DNA of 64,000 bases from Candidatus Dechloromonas phosphorivorans (GCA_016709495.1 JADJMS010000046.1:186001-250000); one strand, 5' to 3'. Counted from the first letter of the stretch, positions 1-9,742 are shown. Notes: generated from the sequence alone by a model not told the origin. Numbers and translations are program-made.

Positions 1-603
<603 letters not shown>

Positions 604-737
604 AAAAACCTTTACTTATCAATCTGTTGGCGCTGCTACATGCGACAAGAAGTCGGCCTTGCTCTTTGAGCAAGTGCAGTGACAGTCCATGGTGTGAGTT
701 GTGACAAAGCGGAACAAAACCGGAGTTTTTAAACAGA

Positions 738-760
738 TTTTGTACTGGTTTTGTCTCAGA
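738..760 (+). repeat. 23-bp direct repeat, copy 1 (candidate integrase arm site)
   Basis: The 23 bases are identical to 6186-6208. Inside lies GGTTTTGT (747-754), preceded exactly 11 bp earlier by GATTTTGT (736-743); an inverted ACAAAACC occurs near 714-721. At the right end two GGTTTTGT copies are again 11 bp apart. One-helical-turn spacing inside both element ends suggests arm-type binding sites for the integrase or its excisionase. The repeat overlaps the upstream region of the integrase gene, so integrase could repress itself. This role is inferred. Confidence 0.45.
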
Positions 761-762
761 AA

Positions 763-1904
763 ATGGCTATTGTAATTCTCTCGGATGCCTACATCCAAAA
801 GCTTTCGACGCAGCGCACGATGATCGTGCGCGATAAAGTTCTCTGTGGCCTTTGTCTCAAAGTCGGCAAGCGAAACCGCACTTTCCTAATTGCAACGAGT
901 GTTTGTGGTCAGCAGTTCAGAATGACTGTTGGCAGATGGCCCCTGATCGGTGTCGAAGAGGCAAGGGAGTTGGCAGCCCCAATTTTAAAAAACTGTCGCA
1001 GTGGTCAGCAGCCGATTAAGCGCGTGCCGCCAAAATTGCCAACTCTATATGAAGCAATCGGGCGTTATTGTTCGGCTAAAGGGTTAAAGGCAAATAGCCG
1101 CGAACGATACGAGTCAATCATTCGTACCCACTTCGCAGAATGGAAAGATTAGCGTTGCTGAAACTGCTAAACCTGCTTTTGCGAGAATTGCCTTACCTTT
1201 GCTCAGACTCGCGGGGCTTCGCTTGTTGAAGTGGGGCGGGGTTGATTGGGGCGTTGCTCAAATACCTAAATGCAGTGCATGGATTGCAATTAGAAACGCC
1301 ATTTGACAAGTTGGCAGCTTCGGGCTTGCTGCCAGATCGCGCCCAACCCAGAGCAAGAAAGTTGCAGGAGGCCGATTTGCCGCAATGGTGGAAAGCAGTA
1401 GATAGTATCGCTCCAATGCACAGAGATTATTTGCTACTGCTCGCTTATAGCGGCATGCGGCGTAACGAGTGGGCTTTCATGCTACGTGCCAATGTCGATT
1501 TTGAGCAGCAGCGAATTTACTTACCCGACACTAAGACCAACCGCCCCCATTCGTTACCGATAACCCCCAAGATGCGAGAGCTATTACTTCGCCGTTGTGA
1601 GGGGTTGGGTGCTGATGATTGCTTGTTCTCGGGTCTTTCTGTTGAGCATGTCGCCGATATGGCTATGCGTGCAGGTGCTCCGAAATTCATCCTTCACGAC
1701 TTACGCAAACTACTGGCAACCATTGGCGAAAAACTCGGTTTTAGCGATGCCATCATGCGAAGAATCCTCAATCACGTTGCCAAGCGTTCAGATACGCTCT
1801 ATCGGCATTATGTCGAGATTGGTGAGACTGATTTGATGGAGCCGCTGATTGCCATCCAGAGTCGCTTGGATGACCTCATGTCAAAGAGTTGCGATAGCTG
1901 CTAA
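763..1904 (+). pseudogene. int: Tyrosine integrase, split by frameshifts
   Basis: The first frame (763-1152) holds an N-terminal arm-binding domain and the start of the SAM-like core-binding domain. The second (from about 1242) holds the catalytic domain: Arg in YSGMRRNEW, HDLRK (the H-x-x-R box), NHVAKRS and the nucleophile region TLYRHYV. Between 1145 and 1242 at least three indels are needed to join them; an alternative path reads HCLTFAQTRG and then on into LIGALLKYL. Start is ATG 763, or TTG 751 inside the 23-bp repeat. The position at the element end beside the attachment core suits an integrase. If the indels are real the element is locked in place; if they are sequencing errors it may be mobile. 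Confidence 0.85.
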
Positions 1905-1957
1905 TGTTGCCAGTCTTTCCGACCATGTTTCAAGTCGCCTATGCCACGTAAAAAACT

Positions 1958-2395
1958 TTGGCGCAAACCATTCTTCTTGATAAAAATGGTTTGCCCTTAT
2001 CGGTTCCTGAGTACATAAAAGCAAGGCAATCCGGCGATGAAATTTCCATTGCAGAAAAGCGGCAAGCTGGTTGGCCCTCAAGGACAGAGTGGGGCAATTT
2101 GCCTAAAGAAAATCTAAACCGAGTGCAGCTTGAAAGTCTTCGTGAATTGGATAAGCAGGAGGCCGCTTTCTATGGCAAAGAAGGCCTAAAAAAGGCTGGG
2201 AACTCGGCCAATAAGCAGCGTGCACAGCAGGCTGTCGAATTCCGAGCTGCTCTCTTTAATAGGCATGCAGCGCTTATCGGAAATAGAATATTTTCCAACC
2301 ACCGTGTTGCTGAACTAATTTCGCGGAAAGAGGGCGGTAGCGTCGATACTTTGCGGCGGCATATCAAAAAAATCAGGGCCAATATAGAAAGTTGA
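1958..2395 (+). CDS. Hypothetical protein of the ychF element
   Basis: I do not recognise this 145-residue protein. It is charged, probably mostly helical and cytoplasmic, with no signal peptide or membrane segment. The C-terminal part (RRHIKKIRANIES) is basic and might bind nucleic acid. The listed start is TTG at 1958 without a clear ribosome site. An ATG at 1941 would join the same frame if one A were added to the A6 run at 1950-1955, giving MPRKKTLAQ, so the true start may be there. It follows the integrase gene in the same direction, where integrative elements often carry excisionase or control genes, but nothing seen here shows that function. Confidence 0.55.
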   Translation: MAQTILLDKNGLPLSVPEYIKARQSGDEISIAEKRQAGWPSRTEWGNLPKENLNRVQLESLRELDKQEAAFYGKEGLKKAGNSANKQRAQQAVEFRAALFNRHAALIGNRIFSNHRVAELISRKEGGSVDTLRRHIKKIRANIES

Positions 2396-2463
2396 GCAGG
2401 CCAGCTTTCGGTACTTATTGCCCATGATTTAAAAGATGAACTCCACAACAACAGGAGTTCTCG

Positions 2464-2550
2464 ATGCAAATTACGATTCAGATTGAATGCCAAACGCTGG
2501 CCATTTTTGGCTTGCGTCGCATTCAGCAGCGCAGGAAAGGGGTGACATGA
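2464..2550 (+). CDS. 28-residue small ORF coupled to the CHC2 gene
   Basis: ATG at 2464 follows a clear AGGAG at good spacing. The frame runs 28 codons and stops in TGA at 2548-2550, overlapping the ATG of the zinc finger gene (2547) as ATGA. The C-terminal end is basic (RRIQQRRKGVT). Strong ribosome site plus stop-start overlap suggest it is translated and couples translation to the primase genes. Function unknown; it could be a leader peptide. Confidence 0.5.
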   Translation: MQITIQIECQTLAIFGLRRIQQRRKGVT

Positions 2551-2840
2551 CCCGCTCCCTCCTCCATGTCCCACGCTATACCCACAAATTAGGCATTGAT
2601 GCCGACGAGTCGGATAGCGAGCTTTCCCCTGCCGACTACATTGTCGCGCGCTTGCCCGAATTAGGGGAAGCCAATGCAGAGGGTTGGGCAAAAACCTGCT
2701 GCCCATTTCATGACGACCACAGCCCCAGTTTTACCGTCAATCTCGATACGGGGTATTTCCTTTGCTTCAGTAGCAATTGTGGCGTCCATGGCGACTTCAA
2801 ACGATTCAAGGTTCTCTGGAACCAAAAGGAACAATCATGA
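2547..2840 (+). CDS. CHC2-type zinc finger protein (primase-like)
   Basis: The 97-residue product carries CPFHDDHSPSF followed about 20 residues later by CFSSNCG and HGD. This is the CHC2 zinc ribbon pattern found at the N terminus of DnaG primases and phage/plasmid primases, where it helps recognise template DNA. Here it stands alone. The start is ATG 2547 with GGAAAGGGG upstream; a longer in-frame start at 2487 is less likely. Its TGA overlaps the ATG of the next gene (ATGA, 2837), so the finger and the primase-polymerase protein are probably made together and may form a two-part primase. That pairing is inferred. Confidence 0.8.
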   Translation: MTRSLLHVPRYTHKLGIDADESDSELSPADYIVARLPELGEANAEGWAKTCCPFHDDHSPSFTVNLDTGYFLCFSSNCGVHGDFKRFKVLWNQKEQS

Positions 2841-4902
2841 CCAACGCAACACCCCTGATGCAGTCACTTCGTAGTCTCTACGATGATGGTTTTAATCTTA
2901 TCTGGCTCTATCCAGAATCAAAAATTCCTGTCGAAAAGGGTTGGAATAAACAGGCTCGGAAAGGCCTGGATGAATTAACTCAGGAACATCAAAATGGCTA
3001 TAACCTCAGTTTTCGCCCCGGTGCTCACAGTATTGGAACTGACGGGAAGGCGATTATCGTTCTTGATATGGATGTTGAAGAGGATAAGTATTTGCCGGAA
3101 GCTCTGGCAGCCTCACTTCTTCTCATGAATGGCGAGCCTCCAAGTGCTATCTCAGGTTCTCAAATCGGTCGTCATTGGGATATTCGCGTGCCACCTGAGC
3201 TTTGTAATTTTGGTGCTGCCGTAACTATTCAGGAATCATCGGAGAGGGTTAAACGTGTTCGTGAAGACGGCAGTATTGGCGAAGTGCCAGCTTGGAAAAT
3301 CGAGTTGTTAGGTACGGGCAAGCATTGTGTCCTTCCCCCTTCTATTCATCCTGAAACGAGGCTGGAATATCAATGGGTTCAAGGCAAGCCGGTTATTTAC
3401 GATGCACCGCCGAAAATCATGGTTTTCCTTGAAGGGTTCAAAACGCCTCCGCCTGTGCCGTTACTGCGCCCGTTGGTTGCTCAATCAAAGTATCCGATTG
3501 GATCGCTTGGGCCTGTTCTTGGTGAGGCTGCCAAGGCGCTAGCGCGCCGCGTTCAGATTCCTGATTCTTTGGCTGGGCAAGCTATCTTGGGCGCGGCCAC
3601 AGTCGCAGTGCAGGCACACGTCAAAGTTGCAATTGATGGGCGTGAGTATCCCATCAGTGAATTCTTCTTAAGTATTGCAGAATCTGGTGACCGCAAGTCG
3701 GCTGCCGACAAGGTCGCGCTCAAAGAACACTACAGCTATCAGCGTGACTTGGAGTTGCAGCACGAAACTGCTCGTCGTCGTTACGAGCAAGACAAAGCAC
3801 TGTATGACTCAGATTGCGCCGCCATCAAGCGTGACACCAAGAAATTCCCGACAACACAAGACCGGCGTAATGCATTGGCGCAATTGGCTGTTCCTGTTGA
3901 GCCTCCGAAGCCGCAATTTCTGAGTGATGATCCAACCTATGAAGGATTGGTCAAATCATTAGCAAAGGGGCAACTGTCGCAGGGAGTTTTTTCCTCGGAG
4001 GGTGGGCTTTTCTTGGGTGGCTATGCCATGAACCAAGACAACATGCTGAAGACAGTTGCAGGGCTGTGCAAATTCTGGGATGGTGATCCGATCAACCGTA
4101 CTCGTGCAGAAACCGGTGAACTCTACACACTGTTTGAGCGCCGTGTGTCGCTGCATTTAATGGTGCAACCCAATATTGCAGAATTGCTGTTGGGTAACCA
4201 GCAGCTACATGGGCAAGGGTTCCTAAGTCGATTTCTTGTGACGTACCCTTCCAGCATGGCCGGTCATCGACTATATGCAGCCCCTCTTCCTGAAGATGAT
4301 GCTGCGTTGACAGCTTATTACCTTCAGACCTCCTGCCTGCTTCGCTCGCCCCCGCCTAAAAGGGTAGGGCCAAACGGGCAAGTTATGGAGGAACTGGCCT
4401 CTCGTATGCTGCCGCTTACCGATACAGCCAAGGCGAATTACGTGAAGTTCTACAATGCCAGCGAAAAGGCTCAGGCTCCGCAAGGGAGGCTAAGTGAAAT
4501 TAAGCCTTTCCGCAAGTAAAATCGGCGGCCCATGTCTTGCGCGCATCGCTGCAACTTGCCATGTTTGATGACCCCAATACGGCGGCGATTGACGGGGTGC
4601 ATATTCAGAGGGCCGGGAGCTTGGTGAGATTCTACCTTGCTGAATTACTCCCGGCTTAGCAACCTTAGCAGCCCCTGATCCCTCCCCTCTTGCTTGCCAA
4701 GCAGGTTTTGGACTGGCTTCACCGTAGTGGCTGGGATGTCTTCAGTTTGCAGAAACTCTACCAGAATGGCCCGGCTGCCGTTCGTGACAAACGAGCCGCA
4801 GAAAAAATTGTGGCTATTTTGATTGATTATGGCTGGCTGCATGTTCAACAGACGAGTGGGGGTAAGTCGAAGTCGTACAAGGTTGTTTGCCCAGTCCAGT
4901 AA
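2837..4902 (+). CDS. Primase-polymerase / DUF3987 replication protein, frameshifted near the 3' end
   Basis: The N-terminal roughly 190 residues look like a bifunctional primase-polymerase (archaeo-eukaryotic primase fold), with acidic motif VLDMDVEED near residue 75. From about residue 215 the protein matches the DUF3987/YfjI type found in phages, satellites and genomic islands. The open frame breaks at 4519 and resumes as AAEKIVAIL to a stop at 4902; indels around 4500-4530 and 4655 rejoin LSEIKPF, HVFDDPNTAAIDG and VRFYLAELL into one C-terminal domain. ATG 2837 has AAAGGA upstream. It probably primes and helps unwind element DNA, giving it its own replication. Whether the breaks are real or sequencing errors is unknown. 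Confidence 0.8.
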
Positions 4903-4953
4903 TCCAAATGGCGAGCTGAAAAGCTCGCCTGTCACCACCACCAGAGAATAGTA

Positions 4954-5265
4954 ATGAGCGCTTACATTGCAATGCTCCGAAAATATGCTGAAGCCTATGC
5001 TGCCGAGGAACTGGCCGCTAAAGTCGCAAATCCAGCACAAAGCTTGTCAAAACGTATTGTCGAATGGACGGGTAGCTTGAGTGAGATTGAATGTGGCAAA
5101 ACATGGGGAATGTCAGAAATTACGGCATTGTTTGGCTGCGCCCCCAGTGTTGCCGGCCCTGCTTTGGTTGCAGCAGGCTGGACGCGGGAACGATTGTGGG
5201 TGTCCGGTGGTAACTATTCGCGCGGTTGGTTGCCACCCTCTCCAGATCTCTTGTTGGATGACTAA
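4954..5265 (+). CDS. Hypothetical protein of the ychF element
   Basis: I do not recognise this 103-residue protein. The middle (about residues 48-80: WGMSEITALFGCAPSVAGPAL then GW) has the spacing of a helix-turn-helix followed by an aromatic turn, so DNA binding is possible but not shown. It starts at ATG 4954, 51 bases after the replication gene, and reads the same way, suggesting a shared transcript. No signal peptide or membrane segment is visible. Confidence 0.6.
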   Translation: MSAYIAMLRKYAEAYAAEELAAKVANPAQSLSKRIVEWTGSLSEIECGKTWGMSEITALFGCAPSVAGPALVAAGWTRERLWVSGGNYSRGWLPPSPDLLLDD

Positions 5266-5322
5266 GGGGTATGAAGAATAAATCATGGCGGTGATCCCCC
5301 TGCTCTATCACGGCACTTGAAT

Positions 5323-5577
5323 TTAATCGTCTTTCGGGTAGAGGCGCTTTGCTCGTACTTCCAGTTCAGCAATTTTGGCTTTGAGGTTTTCGATTTTCCC
5401 CGTCTTTCCTGTCAATTCTCCGATTTCGAATACTCTTTCTGCAACTCGCTTCAGAATTTCCAATTCTTCAGGTGTCGGAACCTCATCTATGCGCCCTGTG
5501 ACAGCTGTATTGGGCTTTTCAGTAGAAATTGTAACTGGCGTATGGGGGCGTGGCGAAAGTCCTAGTACCCTTTCGCT
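5323..5577 (-). pseudogene. Possible coding remnant with coiled-coil C terminus
   Basis: On the minus strand a frame of about 85 codons runs from just after an in-frame stop to TAA at 5323-5325. It reads VLGLSPRPHTPV, then a Glu/Lys-rich helical stretch with a heptad-like pattern (ENLKAKIAELEVRAKRLY). No ATG, GTG or convincing TTG start lies in frame, so it is either the end of a gene broken by an indel near 5577 or a chance frame. The regular helical pattern makes me favour real coding. It follows the HTH gene in the same direction. Confidence 0.3.
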
Positions 5578-5609
5578 TTAACACTGCATGCCAGCCAAAC
5601 GCATGAAAA

Positions 5610-5828
5610 TCAAACTCCGGGAAGTTCCCCATCTTTAACTAGACGACTAAAGTACGGAGAACGAAACAGCCTCGAGAAAAATTCTAAAGAATGTTTGTTC
5701 TTGTAGGTGCCATTCACTACCCCGTTAATTACAGCTCTTGAAACGCCAGCAAAGATAGCGATTTCTGAGTCAGTCAGCCTAGAGCGAAACGCAAGATATG
5801 CGGGTTTCCAATCAATTGCTTTGGTCAT
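5610..5828 (-). CDS. Small helix-turn-helix protein
   Basis: This 72-residue protein contains a helix-turn-helix at about residues 18-42 (LTDSEIAIFAGVSRAVINGV), similar in layout to Cro/C1 or XRE-type DNA-binding domains. A single small HTH protein on the opposite strand to the replication genes is the usual place for the repressor or excisionase/activator of a satellite or integrative element. The 400-base AT-rich stretch upstream (5829-6225) would hold its promoter. The role as element switch is inferred; the exact family is unclear. Confidence 0.65.
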   Translation of the reverse strand: MTKAIDWKPAYLAFRSRLTDSEIAIFAGVSRAVINGVVNGTYKNKHSLEFFSRLFRSPYFSRLVKDGELPGV

Positions 5829-6225
5829 TATTGGCTAAAGGGTTGGGGTTGAATTGAATACGCTGAATTTGATTACGTTACCTCATCAATTTTATAATGC
5901 GGCTCAATTTATGTCATGACATGGAATTAAATGCTTGCGAGTTGTGCATCCTTGCATCTCTCGAAAGCTAGAATTTTTGAAAAATCTGCGTCAAATGGGT
6001 ACGCATACCCTTAGATAAAACAAAACCCTTGCCCCACCATGATTCTGGAAAAAGAATGCTTTTGTAATTTTTATTAGAGACCTATGCAGGATTATCTGCT
6101 TTAGCAAAATCTGAGTGGGTCTTCGGTAGAGGAGGGTTTGTACAATAGGTGTGCGCTGAACGGTAAATGAGCGCGGGTTCTCTGGTTTTGTACTGGTTTT
6201 GTCTCAGATTAACGAGCGTTAGCCC
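5829..6225. other. Non-coding right end of the ychF element
   Basis: This AT-rich stretch has no convincing frame on either strand. It lies upstream of the minus-strand HTH gene and ends at the second 23-bp repeat (6186-6208) and the ychF remnant. It probably holds the HTH gene promoter and integrase/excisionase binding sites. Confidence 0.5.
6186..6208 (+). repeat. 23-bp direct repeat, copy 2 (candidate integrase arm site)
   Basis: Identical to 738-760 and in the same orientation. Two GGTTTTGT octamers (6184-6191 and 6195-6202) lie 11 bp apart, one helical turn. The repeat sits about 90 bp inside the right attachment core, against about 145 bp on the left. Candidate arm-type integrase sites; unproven. 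Confidence 0.45.
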
Positions 6226-6369
<144 letters not shown>

Positions 6370-6392
6370 GGATTTTCCTAGTGTTTTGCCAA

Positions 6393-6971
6393 CTAAACGG
6401 CTTTGCCGTGCAACTGTTGTTGAGCGCCGGCAAAGTCTCCGGCGGCGAGTTTGGGCCAGGCCAGCAGGCAGCGGGCGAGGGCGTGTTCGATATCCGGCAT
6501 TTCTTCCTTGCGCGGCTGATGCAGAACAAAATCAACCACTTCCTGCGCTAATCCGAGGGTGCGTGGGTGGCCAATGCCGATGCGCAGGCGCCAGAAATTT
6601 GGCGTGCCGAGTTTGGCCTGGATATCTTTCAAACCATTGTGCCCACCATTGCCGCCACCTTTGTTTGAGGCGGATGCCGCCGGGCGGCAGGTCGAGTTCA
6701 TCGTGGATAACGAGGATCTCCTCGGGGGAAATCTTGTAAAAATTGGCCAGCGCAGCCACCGATTGGCCGGAACGGTTCATGAAGGTGCCGGGTTCAGCAG
6801 CCAGATTTCATTGGCGCGCGCCGCCTTGCCATAGAACTTGGCCTGTGGCGCGAGCAAGGTTTTCAGCTTGTCGGCAAGATGGTCGACAAACCAGAAGCCG
6901 ACATTGTGTCGGGTCGCTTCGTACTCCAGGCCTGGGTTGCCCAGGCCAACGATCAGACGAGGTGGGTTCAT
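6393..6971 (-). CDS. pth: Peptidyl-tRNA hydrolase, with two compensating indels
   Basis: Pth releases peptides from peptidyl-tRNA that drops off ribosomes. MNPPRLIVGLGNPGLEYEAT, with the catalytic His soon after (RHNVGF), is the family N terminus; FMNRSGQSV, IHDELDLPPG and GGGNGGHNGLKDI are the later Pth motifs. The frame breaks at about 6790 (CCCGG where CCCGGG would give NPGTFMN) and is restored at about 6661 (one extra A). In between, 43 codons are out of frame and include a stop. Pth is normally essential, so a paired -1/+1 in homopolymers most likely reflects sequencing error. The gene lies between rplY and the ychF remnant. Confidence 0.93.
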
Positions 6972-6983
6972 GGCTGACTAAAT

Positions 6984-7019
6984 GAAAAAGCCGCCGGCGG
7001 CAAATTGCCAGCGGCGGCT
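6984..7019 (-). terminator. Terminator between rplY and pth
   Basis: On the minus strand a GC-rich inverted repeat (AGCCGCCG...GGCGGCT with a TTGCC/GGCAA inner part) is followed by five T. It lies after the rplY stop and before the pth start, so rplY transcription should mostly end here. Confidence 0.65.
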
Positions 7020-7040
7020 ACAGGAGCTTTTTGCCGGAGA

Positions 7041-7649
7041 TTACTCGGCAGCAGCTTCGCCTTCTTCAGTGGCTTCAGAAGAACCACCCTTGCTGACGAT
7101 GCCGACTACAACGGCTTCAGCAACGCTGTGATGGCCGAGCTTGACACCCTTCGGCAGCTTCAATTCGCCGAGGTGGATGCTTTCGCCAACTTTGAGAGCG
7201 CCGAGGTCGACTTCGATGAAAGCCGGCAGGTCATTGGCCAGACACTGAACATCAACTTCGGTCATGACATGGTTAACCAGGCCGCCATTGAGCTTGACGC
7301 CCGGTGCGGTTTCTTCGTTGACGAAGTGGAGCGGCACCTTGGCGTGCAGTTCGTGGGTGGCATCAACGCGCTGGAAGTCAACGTGCAGGACGAGTGGTTT
7401 GTAAGCATGAACCTGGGTGTCGCGCAGCAGAACCTGTTGCTTCTTGCCATCAAGAACAATGGTCAGGATGGAAGAATGAAAAGCTTCTTTCTTCAGGCTG
7501 AGCAGCAGGGTGTTGTGATCGACTTCGATTGCCTGCGGGGTGGCTTCGCCACCGTAGATGATGCCCGGTACTTTGCCAGCGGCACGCAGGCGGCGGCTCG
7601 CACCCGATCCCTGCAGCGTGCGCGCTTGCGCGATGATTTCGAATTGCAT
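7041..7649 (-). CDS. rplY: 50S ribosomal protein L25, general stress (Ctc) form
   Basis: L25 binds 5S rRNA. The 202-residue length is that of the two-domain Ctc form: an N-terminal 5S-binding domain (residues 1-95, QARTLQGSGASRRLRAAGKV, PGIIYGG) and a C-terminal beta domain (PLHFVNEETAPGVK), ending in an acidic Ala/Glu tail. It starts at ATG 7649, 55 bases after prs, in the usual prs-rplY-pth order. Confidence 0.97.
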   Translation of the reverse strand: MQFEIIAQARTLQGSGASRRLRAAGKVPGIIYGGEATPQAIEVDHNTLLLSLKKEAFHSSILTIVLDGKKQQVLLRDTQVHAYKPLVLHVDFQRVDATHELHAKVPLHFVNEETAPGVKLNGGLVNHVMTEVDVQCLANDLPAFIEVDLGALKVGESIHLGELKLPKGVKLGHHSVAEAVVVGIVSKGGSSEATEEGEAAAE

Positions 7650-7704
7650 GGTGTTACTCCAGTGGTTTCCCGGTCCGCGACCAGAACGGGAAGGTTAAAA
7701 AAAC

Positions 7705-8655
7705 TTAATCGATGAACAGCGACGAGACGGAGTCGTCGTTGCTGATACGGCGTATGGTTTCGGCCATGATTTCGGCCACTGAAAGCTGGCGGATGCGCGG
7801 ACAGGCAGCAGCATCATCGCGCAGCGGAATAGTGTCGGTGACGACCAGTGAGTCGAGGTCCGAGTCATTCAGGCGGTCAATTGCCGGGCCGGAAAGGACC
7901 GGGTGGGTACAGTAGGCAACGACCTTCTTGGCACCATTGGCTTTCAGCGCGGTGGCGGCTTTGCACAGGGTGCCGGCAGTGTCGACCATGTCGTCCATGA
8001 TGATGCAGGTACGGCCATCAACTTCGCCAATGATGTTCATGACTTCTGAAACATTGGCTTTCGGACGACGTTTGTCGATGATCGCCAGATCGCATTCAAG
8101 GCGCTTGGCCAGCGAACGGGCACGTACAACGCCACCGTGGTCGGGCGAAACGACCATGGGATTTTCGTAGTGCTGCTTGAGAATGTCTTCGAGCAGGATT
8201 GGCAGGGAGTAGATGTTGTCGACCGGAATGTCGAAAAAGCCCTGAATCTGTTCGGCGTGAAGGTCCATGGTCAGCACGCGATCAACGCCGGAAGCGACGA
8301 GCATGTTGGCGACCAGTTTGGCGGCGATAGGCACACGTGAGGAGCGTGAGCGGCGATCCTGACGGGCGTAGCCGAAGTAAGGAATGGCGGCGGTGATGCG
8401 GCCAGCCGAGGCGCGTTTGAGCGCATCGACAACGACCAGCAGTTCCATCAGGTTGTCGTTACAGGGCGCGCAGGTGGATTGCAAAACGAAGATGTCGCGA
8501 CCGCGGACATGCTCTTGCAATTCGACGCTGACTTCACCATCGGAGAAACGGCCTACATCGGCGCGCCCGAGGTCAACATTAAGTTGCGTTGCGACGTCGG
8601 CAGCCAGTTTGGCGTTGGCGTTGCCGGTGAAGACCATCAAGCTGTTGTAGGCCAT
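7705..8655 (-). CDS. prs: Ribose-phosphate pyrophosphokinase
   Basis: Makes PRPP from ribose 5-phosphate and ATP for nucleotide, histidine and tryptophan synthesis. The 316-residue product begins MAYNSLMVFTGNANAKLA and shows the FSDGE, RQDRRSR and DLHAEQIQGFF segments and the PRPP-binding loop VDDMVDTAGT-like IIMDDMVDTAGTL. The length is normal. ATG 8655 is chosen because longer in-frame starts run through the upstream tRNA gene. It lies between tRNA-Gln and rplY, all on the minus strand. Confidence 0.98.
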   Translation of the reverse strand: MAYNSLMVFTGNANAKLAADVATQLNVDLGRADVGRFSDGEVSVELQEHVRGRDIFVLQSTCAPCNDNLMELLVVVDALKRASAGRITAAIPYFGYARQDRRSRSSRVPIAAKLVANMLVASGVDRVLTMDLHAEQIQGFFDIPVDNIYSLPILLEDILKQHYENPMVVSPDHGGVVRARSLAKRLECDLAIIDKRRPKANVSEVMNIIGEVDGRTCIIMDDMVDTAGTLCKAATALKANGAKKVVAYCTHPVLSGPAIDRLNDSDLDSLVVTDTIPLRDDAAACPRIRQLSVAEIMAETIRRISNDDSVSSLFID

Positions 8656-8712
8656 GCTCTTTTCCTTCGGGTGCCACATGCGAGATGCGTGTTTTGCCCG
8701 CCACAATGTAAA

Positions 8713-8737
8713 TCGGGCAGGCTTTTGACCTGCCCGA
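8713..8737. other. Hairpin between tRNA-Gln and prs
   Basis: A perfect 9-bp inverted repeat (TCGGGCAGG / CCTGCCCGA, 7-base loop) lies just after the tRNA 3' end and before prs. No T-run follows on the minus strand, so it is more likely a processing or mRNA-stabilising structure than a full terminator. Confidence 0.35.
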
Positions 8738-8744
8738 AGGATGC

Positions 8745-8821
8745 TGGCTGGGGAAGAAGGATTCGAACCTTCGAATGCCGGAATCAAAATCCGGTGCCTT
8801 GACCAACTTGGCGACTCCCCA
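8745..8821 (-). tRNA. tRNA-Gln (anticodon TTG)
   Basis: The 77-base minus-strand sequence starts TGGGGAGTCG and ends in an encoded CCA. The acceptor halves TGGGGAG and CTTCCCCA pair. The anticodon arm CCGGA-TTTTGAT-TCCGG gives anticodon TTG, and the T arm contains GTTCGAATCC. It lies directly upstream of prs, as in related bacteria. Confidence 0.96.
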
Positions 8822-8896
8822 GCGGGTCGCTTGTACGGGTTCGCGTGCAAACGAGGCGCGAATAATACAGGTGCGCCGGCTAAAAATCCAGTCTTT

Positions 8897-9742
8897 TTAT
8901 AAATCAACCAATGAATGTTTTTTCAAACCATTGGCCAGCCAGCCATTCATGCCCGTCGGTAATTGTTTGAAAACAGCTTCGGCTGCCGCTTGTTTGCTGA
9001 AACCGGCAAACACGCAGGCGCCTGAACCGGTCATCAGGGCGTGTGTTGCGTGTTGCCTGAGCCAATAAAGATATTCGGCCACGGCCGGAAAACGGATGCA
9101 GGCAATCGGCTCCATATCATTGTGGCCCTGACCATGCCGCCAATCGCCTGAAGAAATAATGGTCGTGTCACGTTTGAGGTCGCTGGCGCCAAAAATCGCG
9201 GCAGTCGGGACGTTGACCGCAGGATGCAACACCAGATAAGTCTCGTCCGGCAGTTCGACATTGCTGAAGGTTTCGCCGATCCCTTCGGCAAAGGTGTTCT
9301 GGCCGTGGATGAAAACCGGGACATCCGCGCCCAGCGTGAGGCCAATCTTTTGCAGCGAAGTGCGAGACAAGCCGGTTTGCCAGAGATGATTGAGGGCAAG
9401 CAGGACGGTTGCCGCGTCCGAACTACCGCCGCCCAGCCCGCCGCCCATCGGCAAATTTTTTTGCAGATGAATGGTCGCGCCTTGTCTGCAGCCGGTGCTT
9501 TCCTGGAGCAGGCGGGCGGCGCGAACAGTCAGATCGGTTTCCGGTGCGATGCCGGGAATTGGGGTGGCGAGAACAATCTCGCTGTCTTCGCGCGGACTAA
9601 AACGGAGTTGGTCGGCGCGGTCGATGAAGCGGAATACGGTTTGCAGCAAGTGATAGCCGTCTGCGCGACGGCCAACCACGTGTAAAAAGAGATTCAGCTT
9701 GGCCGGGGCTGGCCAAGTGCTTTCCCAGTTCCACTGGTTCAT
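8897..9742 (-). CDS. ispE: 4-diphosphocytidyl-2-C-methyl-D-erythritol kinase
   Basis: GHMP-family kinase of the MEP pathway to isoprenoids; it phosphorylates the 2-hydroxyl of CDP-methylerythritol. Visible motifs are PAKLNLFLHVVGRRADGYH at the N terminus, the ATP loop LPMGGGLGGGSSDAA (about residues 90-105) and the C-terminal MTGSGACVF. ATG 9742 is chosen because it overlaps the lolB stop as ATGA; a start 15 bases upstream is in frame. The lolB-ispE-tRNA-prs order is typical of betaproteobacteria. Confidence 0.97.
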   Translation of the reverse strand: MNQWNWESTWPAPAKLNLFLHVVGRRADGYHLLQTVFRFIDRADQLRFSPREDSEIVLATPIPGIAPETDLTVRAARLLQESTGCRQGATIHLQKNLPMGGGLGGGSSDAATVLLALNHLWQTGLSRTSLQKIGLTLGADVPVFIHGQNTFAEGIGETFSNVELPDETYLVLHPAVNVPTAAIFGASDLKRDTTIISSGDWRHGQGHNDMEPIACIRFPAVAEYLYWLRQHATHALMTGSGACVFAGFSKQAAAEAVFKQLPTGMNGWLANGLKKHSLVDL

